NCBI RefSeq assembly: GCF_039537965.1
Contig: NZ_BAABBM010000001.1
Span: 2,145,501-2,209,500, forward strand
Direction of reading: 5' to 3'
Source: Sphingomonas limnosediminicola
Lineage (GTDB): Bacteria > Pseudomonadota > Alphaproteobacteria > Sphingomonadales > Sphingomonadaceae
Length of the DNA stretch: 64,000 nucleotides
Shown here: piece by piece, positions 19,070-27,128 of the stretch
Position numbering within the stretch: the first letter of the stretch is position 1
How the letters are laid out: each line of letters starts with the position of its first letter
Program-made: the position numbers and the translations under genes
Notes under the pieces: model-generated
Told to the model about the DNA's origin: nothing
Seen by the model: the letters and a program-made list of their open reading frames with translations, nothing else
Databases searched by the model: none

Positions 19070-20254
19070 GTGAAGCGCCAGTCCTCGATCTTCCTATGGC
19101 TTTACGCAGTCGCTTGGGCCGGCGGGGCGATAGCCTACGTGCCTTTCCTCACCATTCTCCTGCCCGTGCGCGTGGCAGAGATGGCCGGCGACCAGCGCGT
19201 GCACTGGATCGCGTACATGACCTTCTTTGGCGCCATCGCGGCAAGCGCGGGGGGAATTGCCTTTGGCTGGCTGAGCGACGTGACCAGGTCGCGACCGCCA
19301 TGGATCATCGCCGGGCTTATCGGGACCCTGATCCTAATGATGTGCGTGCCGCTTACCCAGACCCCTCTGCAGCTGCTTCTGCTCATCGTAGCGTGGCAGC
19401 TGGCGCTGAACATGATGCTCGCGCCGCTTTGCGCGTGGGCGGCCGACCTCGTCCCGCCTGGACAGCTCGGATACCTCGGGGGACTCCTCGCACTGTCGCC
19501 TGCGCTTGGCTCGGCCGCCGGCGCGCTCGTGACCATTCCGGGGCTCGCTGGACCGGACGAGCGGCTGGCACTTGTCGCGTGCCTGGTCGCCGTCTGCGTG
19601 CTCCCGGCGCTCGTCTTTGGGCGGCCGCTTCTCGACCCCGCAGGCGGAGAGCCGCCCCAAGCAGATGTCGGCAGGTCGCGCGCGAATGCTGTCGCGATGT
19701 GGATCGCGCGGTTCCTTGTTCAAGTCTCCGAAGCGACCCTGTTCGCTTACCTCTATTACTATTTCCGCTCGATCGATTCGACGCAGGACGCCGGATCGAT
19801 CGCGCGCTTGTTCGGCTTCGTCCTTTGCGCTGCGGTGCCTGCCGCGCTCATCGTCGGTCGCTGGTCCGACCTTCGCGGCAGGCCGATACTTCCCCTGGTC
19901 TGCACCGCGTTGATCATCGCAACGGCGCTAGTCCTCATGGCCTCGTCATCCGGCGCGAGGCAGGCCATCGCCGCCTACGTCCTTTTCGGCTTCGCGACGA
20001 CGATCTTCTTGTCGCTCCATTCGGCACAAACCCTGCGCGTCCTGCGCAGCGCTAGCCGCCGCGGCCGCGACCTTGGCATCTTCAACCTGACCAACACGGC
20101 GCCTTCGCTCATCATGCCCTGGCTGACCGTCGCCATCGTTCCGGAATTCGGCTTTTCGACCTTGTTCCTTTTGTTGTCGTCTTTCGCGCTCGCCGCCGCA
20201 CTCATCCTGATCCTAGTCGCGCGAGGAGTGCGCCCGACGCGCGAGCCGGGCTAA
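19070..20254 (+). CDS. MFS sugar transporter
   Basis: An inner-membrane major facilitator of about 394 residues with roughly twelve hydrophobic segments. The loop FGWLSDVTRSRPPWIIAG resembles the conserved loop of the sucrose/GPH-like sugar symporters (DRTRSRxGRRRPW). GTG 19070 has AGG six bases upstream; GTG 19049, inside the end of lacI, is the alternative. As last gene of the locus it most likely imports a gluco-oligosaccharide or disaccharide, complementing the FucP-type permease at 5090. Substrate unproven. Confidence 0.82.
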   Translation: MKRQSSIFLWLYAVAWAGGAIAYVPFLTILLPVRVAEMAGDQRVHWIAYMTFFGAIAASAGGIAFGWLSDVTRSRPPWIIAGLIGTLILMMCVPLTQTPLQLLLLIVAWQLALNMMLAPLCAWAADLVPPGQLGYLGGLLALSPALGSAAGALVTIPGLAGPDERLALVACLVAVCVLPALVFGRPLLDPAGGEPPQADVGRSRANAVAMWIARFLVQVSEATLFAYLYYYFRSIDSTQDAGSIARLFGFVLCAAVPAALIVGRWSDLRGRPILPLVCTALIIATALVLMASSSGARQAIAAYVLFGFATTIFLSLHSAQTLRVLRSASRRGRDLGIFNLTNTAPSLIMPWLTVAIVPEFGFSTLFLLLSSFALAAALILILVARGVRPTREPG

Positions 20255-20565
20255 CAGCTTGTCTGAGCGATGCGTTACGCTGGAGCTTCGGGGCGCCTAC
20301 AGCGCCAGTGTCGCAAGGATTGACACCGACCTAGACACTAAAAAATGTTGCGCGTCGGCCGAACCAAGATCTTTTAGCGCCAAGCAGTTTCGGAATGACC
20401 TGGTTTTGTCGCAAGCCGCCGCGGCAGGAATGGGTGGAAACCTGCCGCTAGCGATGCCCGAAGTGAGTTCATCGCGACTTGAGCTCCTGGACACTTCGGT
20501 CAGGCTGCCAACAGCGAAATCATTTCAGCGGACTGCTTTCACGTACGGGGCATTGGGCGCCGCGT
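20255..20565. other. Intergenic gap between convergent glucan locus and bufferin operon
   Basis: About 311 bases without a believable gene between two convergent transcription units. The only structure I can point to is copy B of the dispersed repeat at 20421–20453. No T-tract hairpin that would serve as a strong terminator for either side was found. Confidence 0.5.
20421..20453. repeat. Dispersed intergenic repeat, copy B
   Basis: Contains GGCAGGAATGGGTGGAAACC followed by TGCCGCTAGCG. The outer GGCAG and CTGCC form a five-base stem around a 14-base loop. The core GGCAGGAATGGGT is shared exactly with copy C (31210) and, in reverse complement and apart from the last base, with copy A (9592). 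The element lies in the noncoding gap downstream of the glucan locus. Confidence 0.6.
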
Positions 20566-21024
20566 TCACGGCAATCCCAGCACGCGATCCAGCGAGAGCT
20601 TTCCGCCTCCTAGCGCGATCAGCGGGAGCAGGAGGCCCGCCCAGCTGAGGTGCGTCGGCCATGCGTCGGGATAGACGAAGATCTCTATGACTGACGTCAT
20701 GATCAGAAGCGCGGTGGCCGAGACGCGGGTGACGAGGCCGAGGACAAGAAGCAGCGGGAACAGGTGCTCACTGTAGGTTGCGGCATAGGCGGCGATCTCG
20801 GGCTTCACAAACGGCAGCGCATAGTCCGAGCGGAAAAGCTCGAACGCCGTGTCGTTGACCGTCAGCAGGCCATCGACCTTGGTCCGTCCCGACATGAAGA
20901 ACACGGCGGAGATGCCTAGCCGCTGGACAAGCAGCAGCAACGACGTCGGGAGCAGCTTTCGGACGGAAGACGCGTAGAGGTCGAGAGGCGCTCGCCACGT
21001 CGGCGGGGCAGACTCAGTGGCCAT
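20566..21024 (-). CDS. DoxX family membrane protein of the bufferin operon
   Basis: A 152-residue protein with about four membrane helices, matching the DoxX family in length. The start ATG at 21024 has AGGA about nine bases upstream; a longer reading frame to 21279 lies inside the upstream gene and is not used. It is the fourth gene of a DUF2282–DUF692–DUF2063–DoxX operon, four bases after the DUF2063 stop. DoxX proteins commonly accompany bufferin clusters of Proteobacteria, where a redox or membrane-protection role is suspected. Family call is firm; the role is inferred from company. Confidence 0.88.
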   Translation of the reverse strand: MATESAPPTWRAPLDLYASSVRKLLPTSLLLLVQRLGISAVFFMSGRTKVDGLLTVNDTAFELFRSDYALPFVKPEIAAYAATYSEHLFPLLLVLGLVTRVSATALLIMTSVIEIFVYPDAWPTHLSWAGLLLPLIALGGGKLSLDRVLGLP

Positions 21025-21028
21025 GAGT

Positions 21029-21760
21029 TCAGGTCCTTTCAGCTGGTAGGCGCAGGAAGGCGCCGAGGTTGAGGAGGGAAGCGAGGGGCGGCTCGCAATC
21101 CGTGTCCGGGTAGAGCCGTGCGGCGCCGGCCATCGCTTCGCCGACGGTTTCTCCAAGCCGGATGCCGTGCAGAATCCGATGGGCAGCCGGGCCGATGCGC
21201 GGAGAATGAACGACATCGACCTGCGGGCGCGCGAACAGCGCCCCCTCGGCTTTCCAGTCCAGCTTGATTTCGGCGGCAATAGGCCGCTGATGCGCGAGCC
21301 AGATGCTCATGCCCGGCGTCGACAGCCAGGTGAAGCGAAGCGCCGGATGCAGCATCAGCCTCAGCTCCGAAAACTCGCGCTTGCGCACGTCTTCGGCGGC
21401 TAGGCTCTCGGCGTCGGCCGCCATGAGGCATTCGATATAGAGCCGCTCGACCCGCGCTACGTCCGACAGGTAGGGCAAGTCGATGACCCATGGCTGCATG
21501 TCGAGCCAATCGGCAAAGCGTTCGCCATAGAGCGCCATTACCGGGCGCCGGGGCGGACATTCGGTGGCGAAGTCGACGGCGACGCGCTCGAACATCTCGC
21601 TGCCGACGATCTCCTCGACGATCCGATAGTTCGCGCGGAGTGCCTCAATCGCACCATGGAGAACCGTGTTGCGGTACACGGCCATTCCGCCCGTCGCGGG
21701 ACGATCGAGCGCCAACACAAACTCGCGCTGAAAGGCGACGAGGTCAGGCTGCAAGTGCAA
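21029..21760 (-). CDS. bufC: DUF2063 protein, BufC-type partner of the MNIO enzyme
   Basis: A 243-residue protein with the DUF2063 pattern: an N-terminal alpha-helical domain ([16 protein letters not shown], then [18 protein letters not shown]) and a C-terminal region acting as a substrate-recognition partner for DUF692 enzymes in bufferin systems. It begins at TTG 21760 (or TTG 21754), overlapping the end of the DUF692 gene by 17 bases, so the two are translationally coupled; no ATG is available without loss of the conserved N-terminus. The protein probably presents the precursor peptide to the neighbouring enzyme in the cytoplasm. The symbol is given by family and synteny. Confidence 0.85.
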   Translation of the reverse strand: MHLQPDLVAFQREFVLALDRPATGGMAVYRNTVLHGAIEALRANYRIVEEIVGSEMFERVAVDFATECPPRRPVMALYGERFADWLDMQPWVIDLPYLSDVARVERLYIECLMAADAESLAAEDVRKREFSELRLMLHPALRFTWLSTPGMSIWLAHQRPIAAEIKLDWKAEGALFARPQVDVVHSPRIGPAAHRILHGIRLGETVGEAMAGAARLYPDTDCEPPLASLLNLGAFLRLPAERT

Positions 21761-22571
21761 GCTCCCCGACCAACGATATCTGTGCGCGTTCGCGCTCCTT
21801 CATCAGATCGACGAACGGCGGCAGATTGCCGTCACGCTCGATCAGCGTCGGCTTCGGGCCAACGCGCGCGATGAAGGCGTCGTAAAGATCCCAGACGGCA
21901 TCGCTGATCGGCTCATCATGGCTGTCGATCAGCAGCGAGCCCTCGGCGTCGAGGCTGTGGCCCGCAAGGTGCACCTCGCCGACCCGCTCCGCGGGCACAG
22001 AATCGAGCCAGGCGCCGGCGTCGTAGCCCAGGTTGTGCGCGCCGACGGCGACGTTGTTGACGTCGATAAGAAGCCCGCAGCCGCTTCTCCGTGCAAGCTC
22101 GGACAGGAAGCTCGTTTCGCTCCAGCTGTGGTCGGCCAGGGGGAGGTAATGCGTCGGATTCTCAATCAGGATCTGACGCCCGAGAACGTCCTGCATACGG
22201 CTGACGTTAGCTATGCATCGCGCGAGCACCGCGTTGGTGCGGGGAACAGGTAGGAGGTCGGGAAAGCACCGTCCATCGAGCCGGGACCAGGCAAGATGCT
22301 CCGAGACAAGCGAGGGCTCGAAGCGATCGACCAGGCGCTTCAGGGCGGCAAGGTGATCGGGGTCGGGATCGGCCATCCCGGCAAGCGACATGCCCACGCC
22401 GTGAAGCGACAGCGGCCGCTCGCGCCGGACCGCCTCGAGCATGGCGAGGCGCGGGCCGCCCTCCAGCATGTAGTTTTCGGCATGGACCTCGAACCAGAGC
22501 CCCGCCGCCGACGCGGCCAGGGCCTCCGCGAAATGCTCGGCTTTGAAGCCGACGCCGGCAGCGGGTTCCAT
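21744..22571 (-). CDS. bufB: DUF692 multinuclear non-heme iron oxidase, BufB-type RiPP enzyme
   Basis: A 275-residue TIM-barrel enzyme of the MNIO (DUF692) family, which uses two or three iron ions and oxygen to modify cysteines in ribosomal peptides. The metal-ligand motifs are present: LSLHGVGMSLAG, SEHLAWS, LIENPTHYL, LLIDVNNVAVGAHNLGYD, EVHLAGHS and DSHDEPIS, and the N-terminal GVGFKAEHF and FEVHAENYM are normal. It starts three bases after the stop of the precursor gene and overlaps the DUF2063 gene, so all are one operon. The likely reaction is conversion of precursor cysteines to thiooxazole-type heterocycles, as reported for Caulobacter bufferins. Confidence 0.92.
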   Translation of the reverse strand: MEPAAGVGFKAEHFAEALAASAAGLWFEVHAENYMLEGGPRLAMLEAVRRERPLSLHGVGMSLAGMADPDPDHLAALKRLVDRFEPSLVSEHLAWSRLDGRCFPDLLPVPRTNAVLARCIANVSRMQDVLGRQILIENPTHYLPLADHSWSETSFLSELARRSGCGLLIDVNNVAVGAHNLGYDAGAWLDSVPAERVGEVHLAGHSLDAEGSLLIDSHDEPISDAVWDLYDAFIARVGPKPTLIERDGNLPPFVDLMKERERAQISLVGELALAA

Positions 22572-22574
22572 GGG

Positions 22575-22853
22575 TCAGCGACCTTTGATCATGGTGAGCG
22601 AACCGACGCCCTTGGGCGTCTTGATCGCCGTGCAGGTGCCTTTGGCGACATATTTCCAGGCATTGCCGGCATAGTCGTGCTTGGACGTCCCAGCGCAGGT
22701 CGTGCCCGCGCCCGCCGCACAATCGTTCTTGCCGGCAAGCGAAATGCCGAAGCACTTGTCCTTGCCCGGCTGCGGCTTGACCGGTCCGGCGATTGCAGAG
22801 GTCGAGACCACTGCGGCGGCGGCGCCGGCGAGTGCGAAGTTCTTGATGTTCAT
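22575..22853 (-). CDS. bufA: DUF2282 bufferin precursor peptide, four-cysteine
   Basis: A 92-residue precursor with an N-terminal Sec-type signal peptide (about residues 1–22, ending STSAIA) instead of a classical leader. The mature part carries four cysteines at 34, 45, 53 and 74 (spacings 10, 7 and 20) within [27 protein letters not shown] and KGTCTAI, the pattern of DUF2282 bufferins. In Caulobacter such peptides are cysteine-modified and sequester copper (established knowledge). ATG 22853 has GGAG about 13 bases upstream; the frame is open further back, but without a plausible start. First gene of the operon; a copper-inducible promoter is expected but I could not identify one. Confidence 0.9.
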   Translation of the reverse strand: MNIKNFALAGAAAAVVSTSAIAGPVKPQPGKDKCFGISLAGKNDCAAGAGTTCAGTSKHDYAGNAWKYVAKGTCTAIKTPKGVGSLTMIKGR

Positions 22854-23045
22854 AGGAAGAATGCTCCTTGGGTCGATAATTTGCGGCCTTTGTTGGCCGA
22901 CGCGGATTATCGGAGAGGCGGTGCGGCAAGTCGCAGACCGAGAGCGCATCGGTTCAATGCGTCATTCGCATGGTGCCAATGCTGGCCCGCGTCGTTGCGA
23001 ACGTGTAATGGGTCGGCTCCATCAGCCGCCGGGGATGGGCCGCCT

Positions 23046-23987
23046 ATGGAAATGCAGCAGGTCCGCTATTTCGTTGCGCTCGCGCGTGAGTTGAATTTCA
23101 CCCGGGCCGCGGAGCACTGCAACGTCAGCCAACCGGCACTAACCCGCGCGATCCAGCAGCTCGAGCACGAGCTTGGCGGACCGTTATTCCACCGCGAGCG
23201 GGGCAACACGCACTTGTCCGAGCTCGGCCGGATGATGCTGCCTTATCTGCAGACGGTCGAGGAAAACTGCCGCGCGGCGCGCGATCAAGCCAAGGCAGTG
23301 AAGAAGCTAGAGCGCGCCACGCTGACAATCGGCACGATGTGCACCATCGGCCCGCAGCTGGTGTCCGAACTTCTCATCCGCTTCCGGGCCCAGCATCCCG
23401 ATGTGGAAGTCCAGGTGATCGACGCCGGCGCGCCGCAGATGATCGAGATGCTCGAGAAGGGCGATCTCGAGGTCGCCGTGGTCGGCGTTCCCGGCGAGCT
23501 TCCGGATACGCTCCACCAGCTGCCGATCTTCCAGGAACGGTTCGTCATCCTGCTTCCGCCCAATCATCGGCTGGTAATGCTGGATGAGATCCCGGCGGCG
23601 GAGCTGGACAAGGAGCCATACGTCAGCCGCTCAAACTGCGAAGTGTTTCAGCCCGTGCGCGCCGAGCTTAACGGTCGGGGCGTGTTTCTGCGGCAGGTCT
23701 TCAGCTCCCCCCGGGATGACTGGGTGCAAGGCATGATCAAGGCAGGACTAGGCCTCGGCTTCTTTCCCGAGTTCAGCGTGACAGATCCGGACCTCGTCGT
23801 CCGGCCGCTGGTCAACCCAAGCTTCTCGCGCACCGTCTATCTCGCGACTGTTCGCGGCCGGCCACATTCGCCCGCGGTGGGCGCCTTCGTGCAGGAGGCA
23901 CGGCGCTATCCGTGGCCGGGGAGCCGCCTACCCGCAAGCAGCGGTCAAACAATTGTCGTCGGTCAACAGGTCATGGCAGTCGGATAG
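23046..23987 (+). CDS. LysR family transcriptional regulator
   Basis: A 313-residue LysR-type regulator. The winged helix-turn-helix is at about residues 1–60 (VRYFVALARELNFTRAAEHC, then VSQPALTRAIQQLE), followed by the linker helix and a two-lobed effector domain. The N-terminus resembles the OxyR/HypR branch, but the usual OxyR cysteine pair is not evident. ATG 23046 fits the family start; ATG 23052 is an alternative. It is divergent from the bufferin operon, about 190 bases away, and its 3' end overlaps the convergent decarboxylase-like gene by 60 bases. Whether it controls either neighbour is open. Confidence 0.9.
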   Translation: MEMQQVRYFVALARELNFTRAAEHCNVSQPALTRAIQQLEHELGGPLFHRERGNTHLSELGRMMLPYLQTVEENCRAARDQAKAVKKLERATLTIGTMCTIGPQLVSELLIRFRAQHPDVEVQVIDAGAPQMIEMLEKGDLEVAVVGVPGELPDTLHQLPIFQERFVILLPPNHRLVMLDEIPAAELDKEPYVSRSNCEVFQPVRAELNGRGVFLRQVFSSPRDDWVQGMIKAGLGLGFFPEFSVTDPDLVVRPLVNPSFSRTVYLATVRGRPHSPAVGAFVQEARRYPWPGSRLPASSGQTIVVGQQVMAVG

Positions 23988-24323
23988 CGCGTTAAGCGCC
24001 GCAGGAAAGCCGGCGTAGAGCGCGATCTGCATCAGCACTTCGACGACCTCTTGCTTGCTGATGCCGCTCATTGCCGCGGACTCCACGTGAACGCGCAGCT
24101 GCGGTCCGGCCCTCCCGCTGGCGGCAAGCGCGGCGATCGCAATCAGCTCGCGCGTGCGAAGGTCGATTCCGTCGCGCGAGTAGATGTCGCCGAATGCAAA
24201 CTCGATGACCATGCGTGCAAAGTCGGGCGCCACCTCGGCGACACCGCTTTTCACGAAGTGGGCGATCTTGTCCGTGGCGAGCTGCTCGGCGATGTCTATG
24301 CCACGGCGATAACGGTCACTCAT
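23928..24323 (-). CDS. Carboxymuconolactone decarboxylase / AhpD-like family protein
   Basis: A 131-residue all-helical protein of the carboxymuconolactone decarboxylase family; the core reads RTRELIAIAALAASG followed by LRVHVESAAMSGISKQEVVEVLMQIALYAGFPAALNAL. The AhpD CxxC pair is absent, so peroxidase activity is unlikely and a PcaC-like decarboxylase or accessory role is more probable. It overlaps the MFS gene upstream by eight bases, so the two are probably co-transcribed from the cupin side. It converges with the LysR gene and the last 60 bases are coding on both strands. Confidence 0.85.
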   Translation of the reverse strand: MSDRYRRGIDIAEQLATDKIAHFVKSGVAEVAPDFARMVIEFAFGDIYSRDGIDLRTRELIAIAALAASGRAGPQLRVHVESAAMSGISKQEVVEVLMQIALYAGFPAALNALSDCHDLLTDDNCLTAACG

Positions 24324-25512
24324 CGAACTTCCTTGGACGCAGGCTTAAGGCGAGTATGGCGGCGAGGCCGAGGGCGACGAACACTCCGCCGATCGCAGCC
24401 GTCCAACCGAAACCGTCGAACAGGAAGCCGATCGCCGCAGCGCCGGCGAGGCCGCCGCAATAATAAGACGAGAGGTAGAGCCCGCTGGCCGCAACCTTGT
24501 CGCCGCGTGCGATGCGGCCGACGTGGCCCGTCGCAACGGCCTGGGCGAAGAACGTGCCGACGCCCACAAGCGCCAAGCCAGTGATGATTGAAAGCAGGTT
24601 GGGCACGAGCAGCAAGGCGAGGCCGAGGAGCGCCAGCGCCAAACTGGATGATGCGGCAATCCCGGGACCAACGCGTCCGGTCATCGTGCCGGCCAGCGGT
24701 GTCGTGAACATCGACGGCAGGAAGACAAGGAAGACCAGGCCAAGCGCAGTCATGGAAAGCGCGTGCGGTGGCCTCATCAGGACGAACCCGACATAAGTGA
24801 AGACGCCGATGAACCCGAAAAGGATCAGGAAGCCGATGGCGAACGTCCGGCGGAGAGGCCCATCGCTCAACTGCTCTGCCCAACCGGTCCAGAAGCTGCC
24901 TTTCCGGGCCATCGGCTGCGGCGCGTTCCGATCGAGCGCCACCGCAACAAGGCCGGCACCGCACAGGTTCAGCAACGCGAAAAACAGGAAGCTTTGCTCG
25001 GCGCCGACCAGGCTTGCGACATAGGCGGCTGTCAGGCGCCCGACGAGATTGCTGGCGACGACGCCGGTAACATAAGCCGCAAGCGCGCCAGCCGTGCGCG
25101 CCGCGCATCGCTCGGCGAGGTGAGCTAGGGTCAGGGTGAAAGCGGCAGCCATGAACAACCCCTGCGTCACGCGCAGGAGGGCAAATATCGTTAGATCCGG
25201 TGCAAAGCTCAGAAGTGCGGTCGGGACTGCCAGCAACGCCAGGCTGATCGTGATCGCGCGCTTGCGCTCCACCGCGCCGCTGATGACGCCGACGAGCAGG
25301 CCCGAAATCGCCATGCCGAGGGTGCTCGCGTTTGCGGCGAGGCCGATCTGCGATGGAGAAACGCCGTAGTGCTCTGCCAGGCTCGGGAGAATCGCCTGCG
25401 TTGCGAACAGGTCGACGAGGGTCAGGAACCCAATCACCGCAATCAGGAGCGAGCTCTGAACCGAAAGACCGGCGGGGCGGGTCATCGGGGGCGGGTGGGC
25501 GATATCCGGCAT
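24316..25512 (-). CDS. MFS transporter, drug/metabolite efflux type
   Basis: A 398-residue major facilitator with twelve predicted helices. It begins IGFLTLVDLFATQAILPSLAEHYGVS, which resembles the YnfM/Bcr-like efflux branch. ATG 25512 and ATG 25485 are both possible starts; the first gives a short Pro-rich N-terminus. It overlaps the decarboxylase-like gene by eight bases and lies 97 bases after the cupin gene, so a cupin–MFS–decarboxylase operon is likely. Cargo unknown. Confidence 0.82.
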   Translation of the reverse strand: MPDIAHPPPMTRPAGLSVQSSLLIAVIGFLTLVDLFATQAILPSLAEHYGVSPSQIGLAANASTLGMAISGLLVGVISGAVERKRAITISLALLAVPTALLSFAPDLTIFALLRVTQGLFMAAAFTLTLAHLAERCAARTAGALAAYVTGVVASNLVGRLTAAYVASLVGAEQSFLFFALLNLCGAGLVAVALDRNAPQPMARKGSFWTGWAEQLSDGPLRRTFAIGFLILFGFIGVFTYVGFVLMRPPHALSMTALGLVFLVFLPSMFTTPLAGTMTGRVGPGIAASSSLALALLGLALLLVPNLLSIITGLALVGVGTFFAQAVATGHVGRIARGDKVAASGLYLSSYYCGGLAGAAAIGFLFDGFGWTAAIGGVFVALGLAAILALSLRPRKFDE

Positions 25513-25573
25513 CTGGCGTCACTCGAAGGTGGAGGCGTCCCGCCCCGGGGCGAGGGCAGGACGCCTGGGTGTG

Positions 25574-25600
25574 GCCGGCGGAGGGGAGCTGTACGCCGGC
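25574..25600 (-). terminator. Hairpin between cupin and MFS genes
   Basis: GCCGGCG at 25574–25580 pairs with CGCCGGC at 25594–25600, starting ten bases after the cupin stop. A second hairpin follows at 25533–25566 (AGGCGTCC with GGACGCCT, enclosing CCCCGGGG). Neither has a T-tract, so they may only attenuate transcription or protect the upstream message. Confidence 0.35.
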
Positions 25601-25609
25601 GCGGGGTTC

Positions 25610-26059
25610 CTATTTGCCCTGGAACACGTCCGACGATAGCAATACGGCCGGTACCTTGCCGTTGTTGATCCAATAGTGGCTCAGTCCATCAGCCTCGCGG
25701 CTGATGTCGCCGACTTCATGTTCGATCGGCTTGGCGCAGGCAGTGCTGTATTCGGTGATTGATCCGCTCAGCGTGTAGATGAGCGCAGGACGATCCTTGT
25801 GGCTGTGCAGCGGGACAACACCACCCGGCTGAACGACCAGCCGGCGCGTGCGGAGCTGCCGGCCGTCGACGCCGATTTCCGGACCGAGATCGACCGACGA
25901 GATCACCGTGTCGGTTACTCCCTTCGGCATGGTCGGCGCATTGGCGAGGTCGCTCGATCCCGCCGCCGGGCACTGGCCTGCGATTGCGGGGCTGGCGAAG
26001 CCGGCTGCCGCTGCGATGGCAATGGCCGCCGTCGCGAACTTGATCTTGATGTTGAACAT
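25610..26059 (-). CDS. Exported cupin domain protein
   Basis: A 149-residue periplasmic protein: signal peptide about residues 1–28 (KFATAAIAIAAAAGFASPAIA), then a single cupin barrel with HSHKDRPALIYTLSGSITEY, whose two histidines and later residues form the usual metal site. ATG 26059 has AAGGAGA six bases upstream. It heads the cupin–MFS–decarboxylase run and is divergent from the SDR gene. Small exported cupins of this kind are often paired with carboxymuconolactone-decarboxylase-like proteins; substrate unknown. Confidence 0.85.
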   Translation of the reverse strand: MFNIKIKFATAAIAIAAAAGFASPAIAGQCPAAGSSDLANAPTMPKGVTDTVISSVDLGPEIGVDGRQLRTRRLVVQPGGVVPLHSHKDRPALIYTLSGSITEYSTACAKPIEHEVGDISREADGLSHYWINNGKVPAVLLSSDVFQGK

Positions 26060-26218
26060 TTCCGTCTCCTTGCATTCTTGAATCTGGGCGCCGCGACAGG
26101 CCGGACTGCAGGATGCGAGGGATCCTTTGTCTTCCCGTGCGACATCGGCTGAGGAGCCGGCCATCGCGACGCCCTTTCAAAATGGCGGAGGACCGCCCTT
26201 CGCGGAAATCGCAAGGTC

Positions 26219-26233
26219 GCATGAAGTCCATGC
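26219..26233. promoter_or_regulatory. Perfect palindrome between divergent cupin and SDR genes
   Basis: GCATG and CATGC are separated by AAGTC, giving a perfect 5-5-5 inverted repeat in the 243-base divergent intergenic region, 70 bases before the SDR start. Its position suits a binding site for a dimeric regulator, with the LysR protein encoded at 23046 a possible candidate. There is no second site to compare with. Confidence 0.3.
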
Positions 26234-26302
26234 ACGAAACGCATTTCACTCATTGGACCCGGACCCGCATCCTTCGCGAACAACGACCAAGGAGCGTGAA
26301 GC

Positions 26303-27127
26303 ATGGACATGCAGGTCCAGGAACAGGTCGACACGACGCAGCCGTTTGCCGGTCGCGTTGCCGTCGTCACGGGATCAACCAGCGGCATCGGCCTTGCCAT
26401 TGCGCGGGCGCTGATGCGCGCCGGCGCGGACGTTGTGATCAATGGCCTTGGCGCGCCTGCGGAGATCGAGCACGTGCGTGCCAGCCTCGAAACAGAACGT
26501 CACCAAAGCCGCGTGGTCTACAACGGTGCCAACCTGATGAAGGGTGACGAGGCCGCCGGCCTGATCGAAGAGACGCTGATCGGCTTCGGCCGCATCGACA
26601 TCCTCGTCAACAATGCCGGCATCCAGCACGTCAGCCCGATCGAGACCTTCCCGCCCGAGAAGTATGAGGCGATCATCGCGCTCAACCTGTCGGCGGCCTG
26701 GTACACGACCCGCGCTGCATTCGCGTCGATGAAGCAGACCGGCTTCGGCCGGATCATCAATGTCGCGTCGGCGCACGGGCTCGTCGCGTCGCCGTTCAAG
26801 AGCGCCTATGTTGCCGCCAAGCATGGCATTGTCGGTCTGACGAAGACCGTCGCGCTCGAAGGCGCCGAGCACAACGTCACCTGCAATGCAATTTGCCCGG
26901 GCTATGTCTGGACGCCGCTGGTCGAAAACCAGATTGCGGACACCGCGAAGGCCCGCGGCATCACGCGCGAGGAGGTCATCCGCGACGTCCTCCTTGCGGC
27001 ACAGCCAAACAAGCTCTTTGCCGAGGCCGATGAGCTCGGCGCGCTCACGGTGTTTCTTTGCGGCCCCGGAGGCCGGTCGATTACCGGCACGGCGCTGCCG
27101 GTCGACGGCGGCTGGACGGCACACTGA
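26303..27127 (+). CDS. 3-hydroxybutyrate dehydrogenase-like short-chain dehydrogenase
   Basis: A 274-residue short-chain dehydrogenase/reductase. NAD(H)-binding TGSTSGIG spans residues 23–30, NNAG is at 103–106, and the catalytic triad is S156, Y169 and K173. The spacing and the C-terminal CGPGGRSITGTALPVDGGW match D-beta-hydroxybutyrate dehydrogenases, which interconvert 3-hydroxybutyrate and acetoacetate in polyhydroxybutyrate turnover. An N-terminal extension of about 15 residues precedes the core. AAGGAG lies upstream of ATG 26303. The patatin gene begins one base after its stop, supporting a joint role in PHB or lipid metabolism. Substrate inferred. Confidence 0.85.
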   Translation: MDMQVQEQVDTTQPFAGRVAVVTGSTSGIGLAIARALMRAGADVVINGLGAPAEIEHVRASLETERHQSRVVYNGANLMKGDEAAGLIEETLIGFGRIDILVNNAGIQHVSPIETFPPEKYEAIIALNLSAAWYTTRAAFASMKQTGFGRIINVASAHGLVASPFKSAYVAAKHGIVGLTKTVALEGAEHNVTCNAICPGYVWTPLVENQIADTAKARGITREEVIRDVLLAAQPNKLFAEADELGALTVFLCGPGGRSITGTALPVDGGWTAH

Positions 27128-27128
27128 A

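Noticed and set aside
22854..22975. Possible ECF-sigma promoter (GAACC with CGAC about 16 bases later) upstream of bufA
   Set aside because: The -10 part deviates from CGTC and no ECF sigma or anti-sigma gene is in the window, so the match could be chance.
22296..23045. 250-codon upstream extension of the LysR frame
   Set aside because: It would run through the bufferin genes on the other strand and precede the normal LysR N-terminus; ATG 23046 is the family start.
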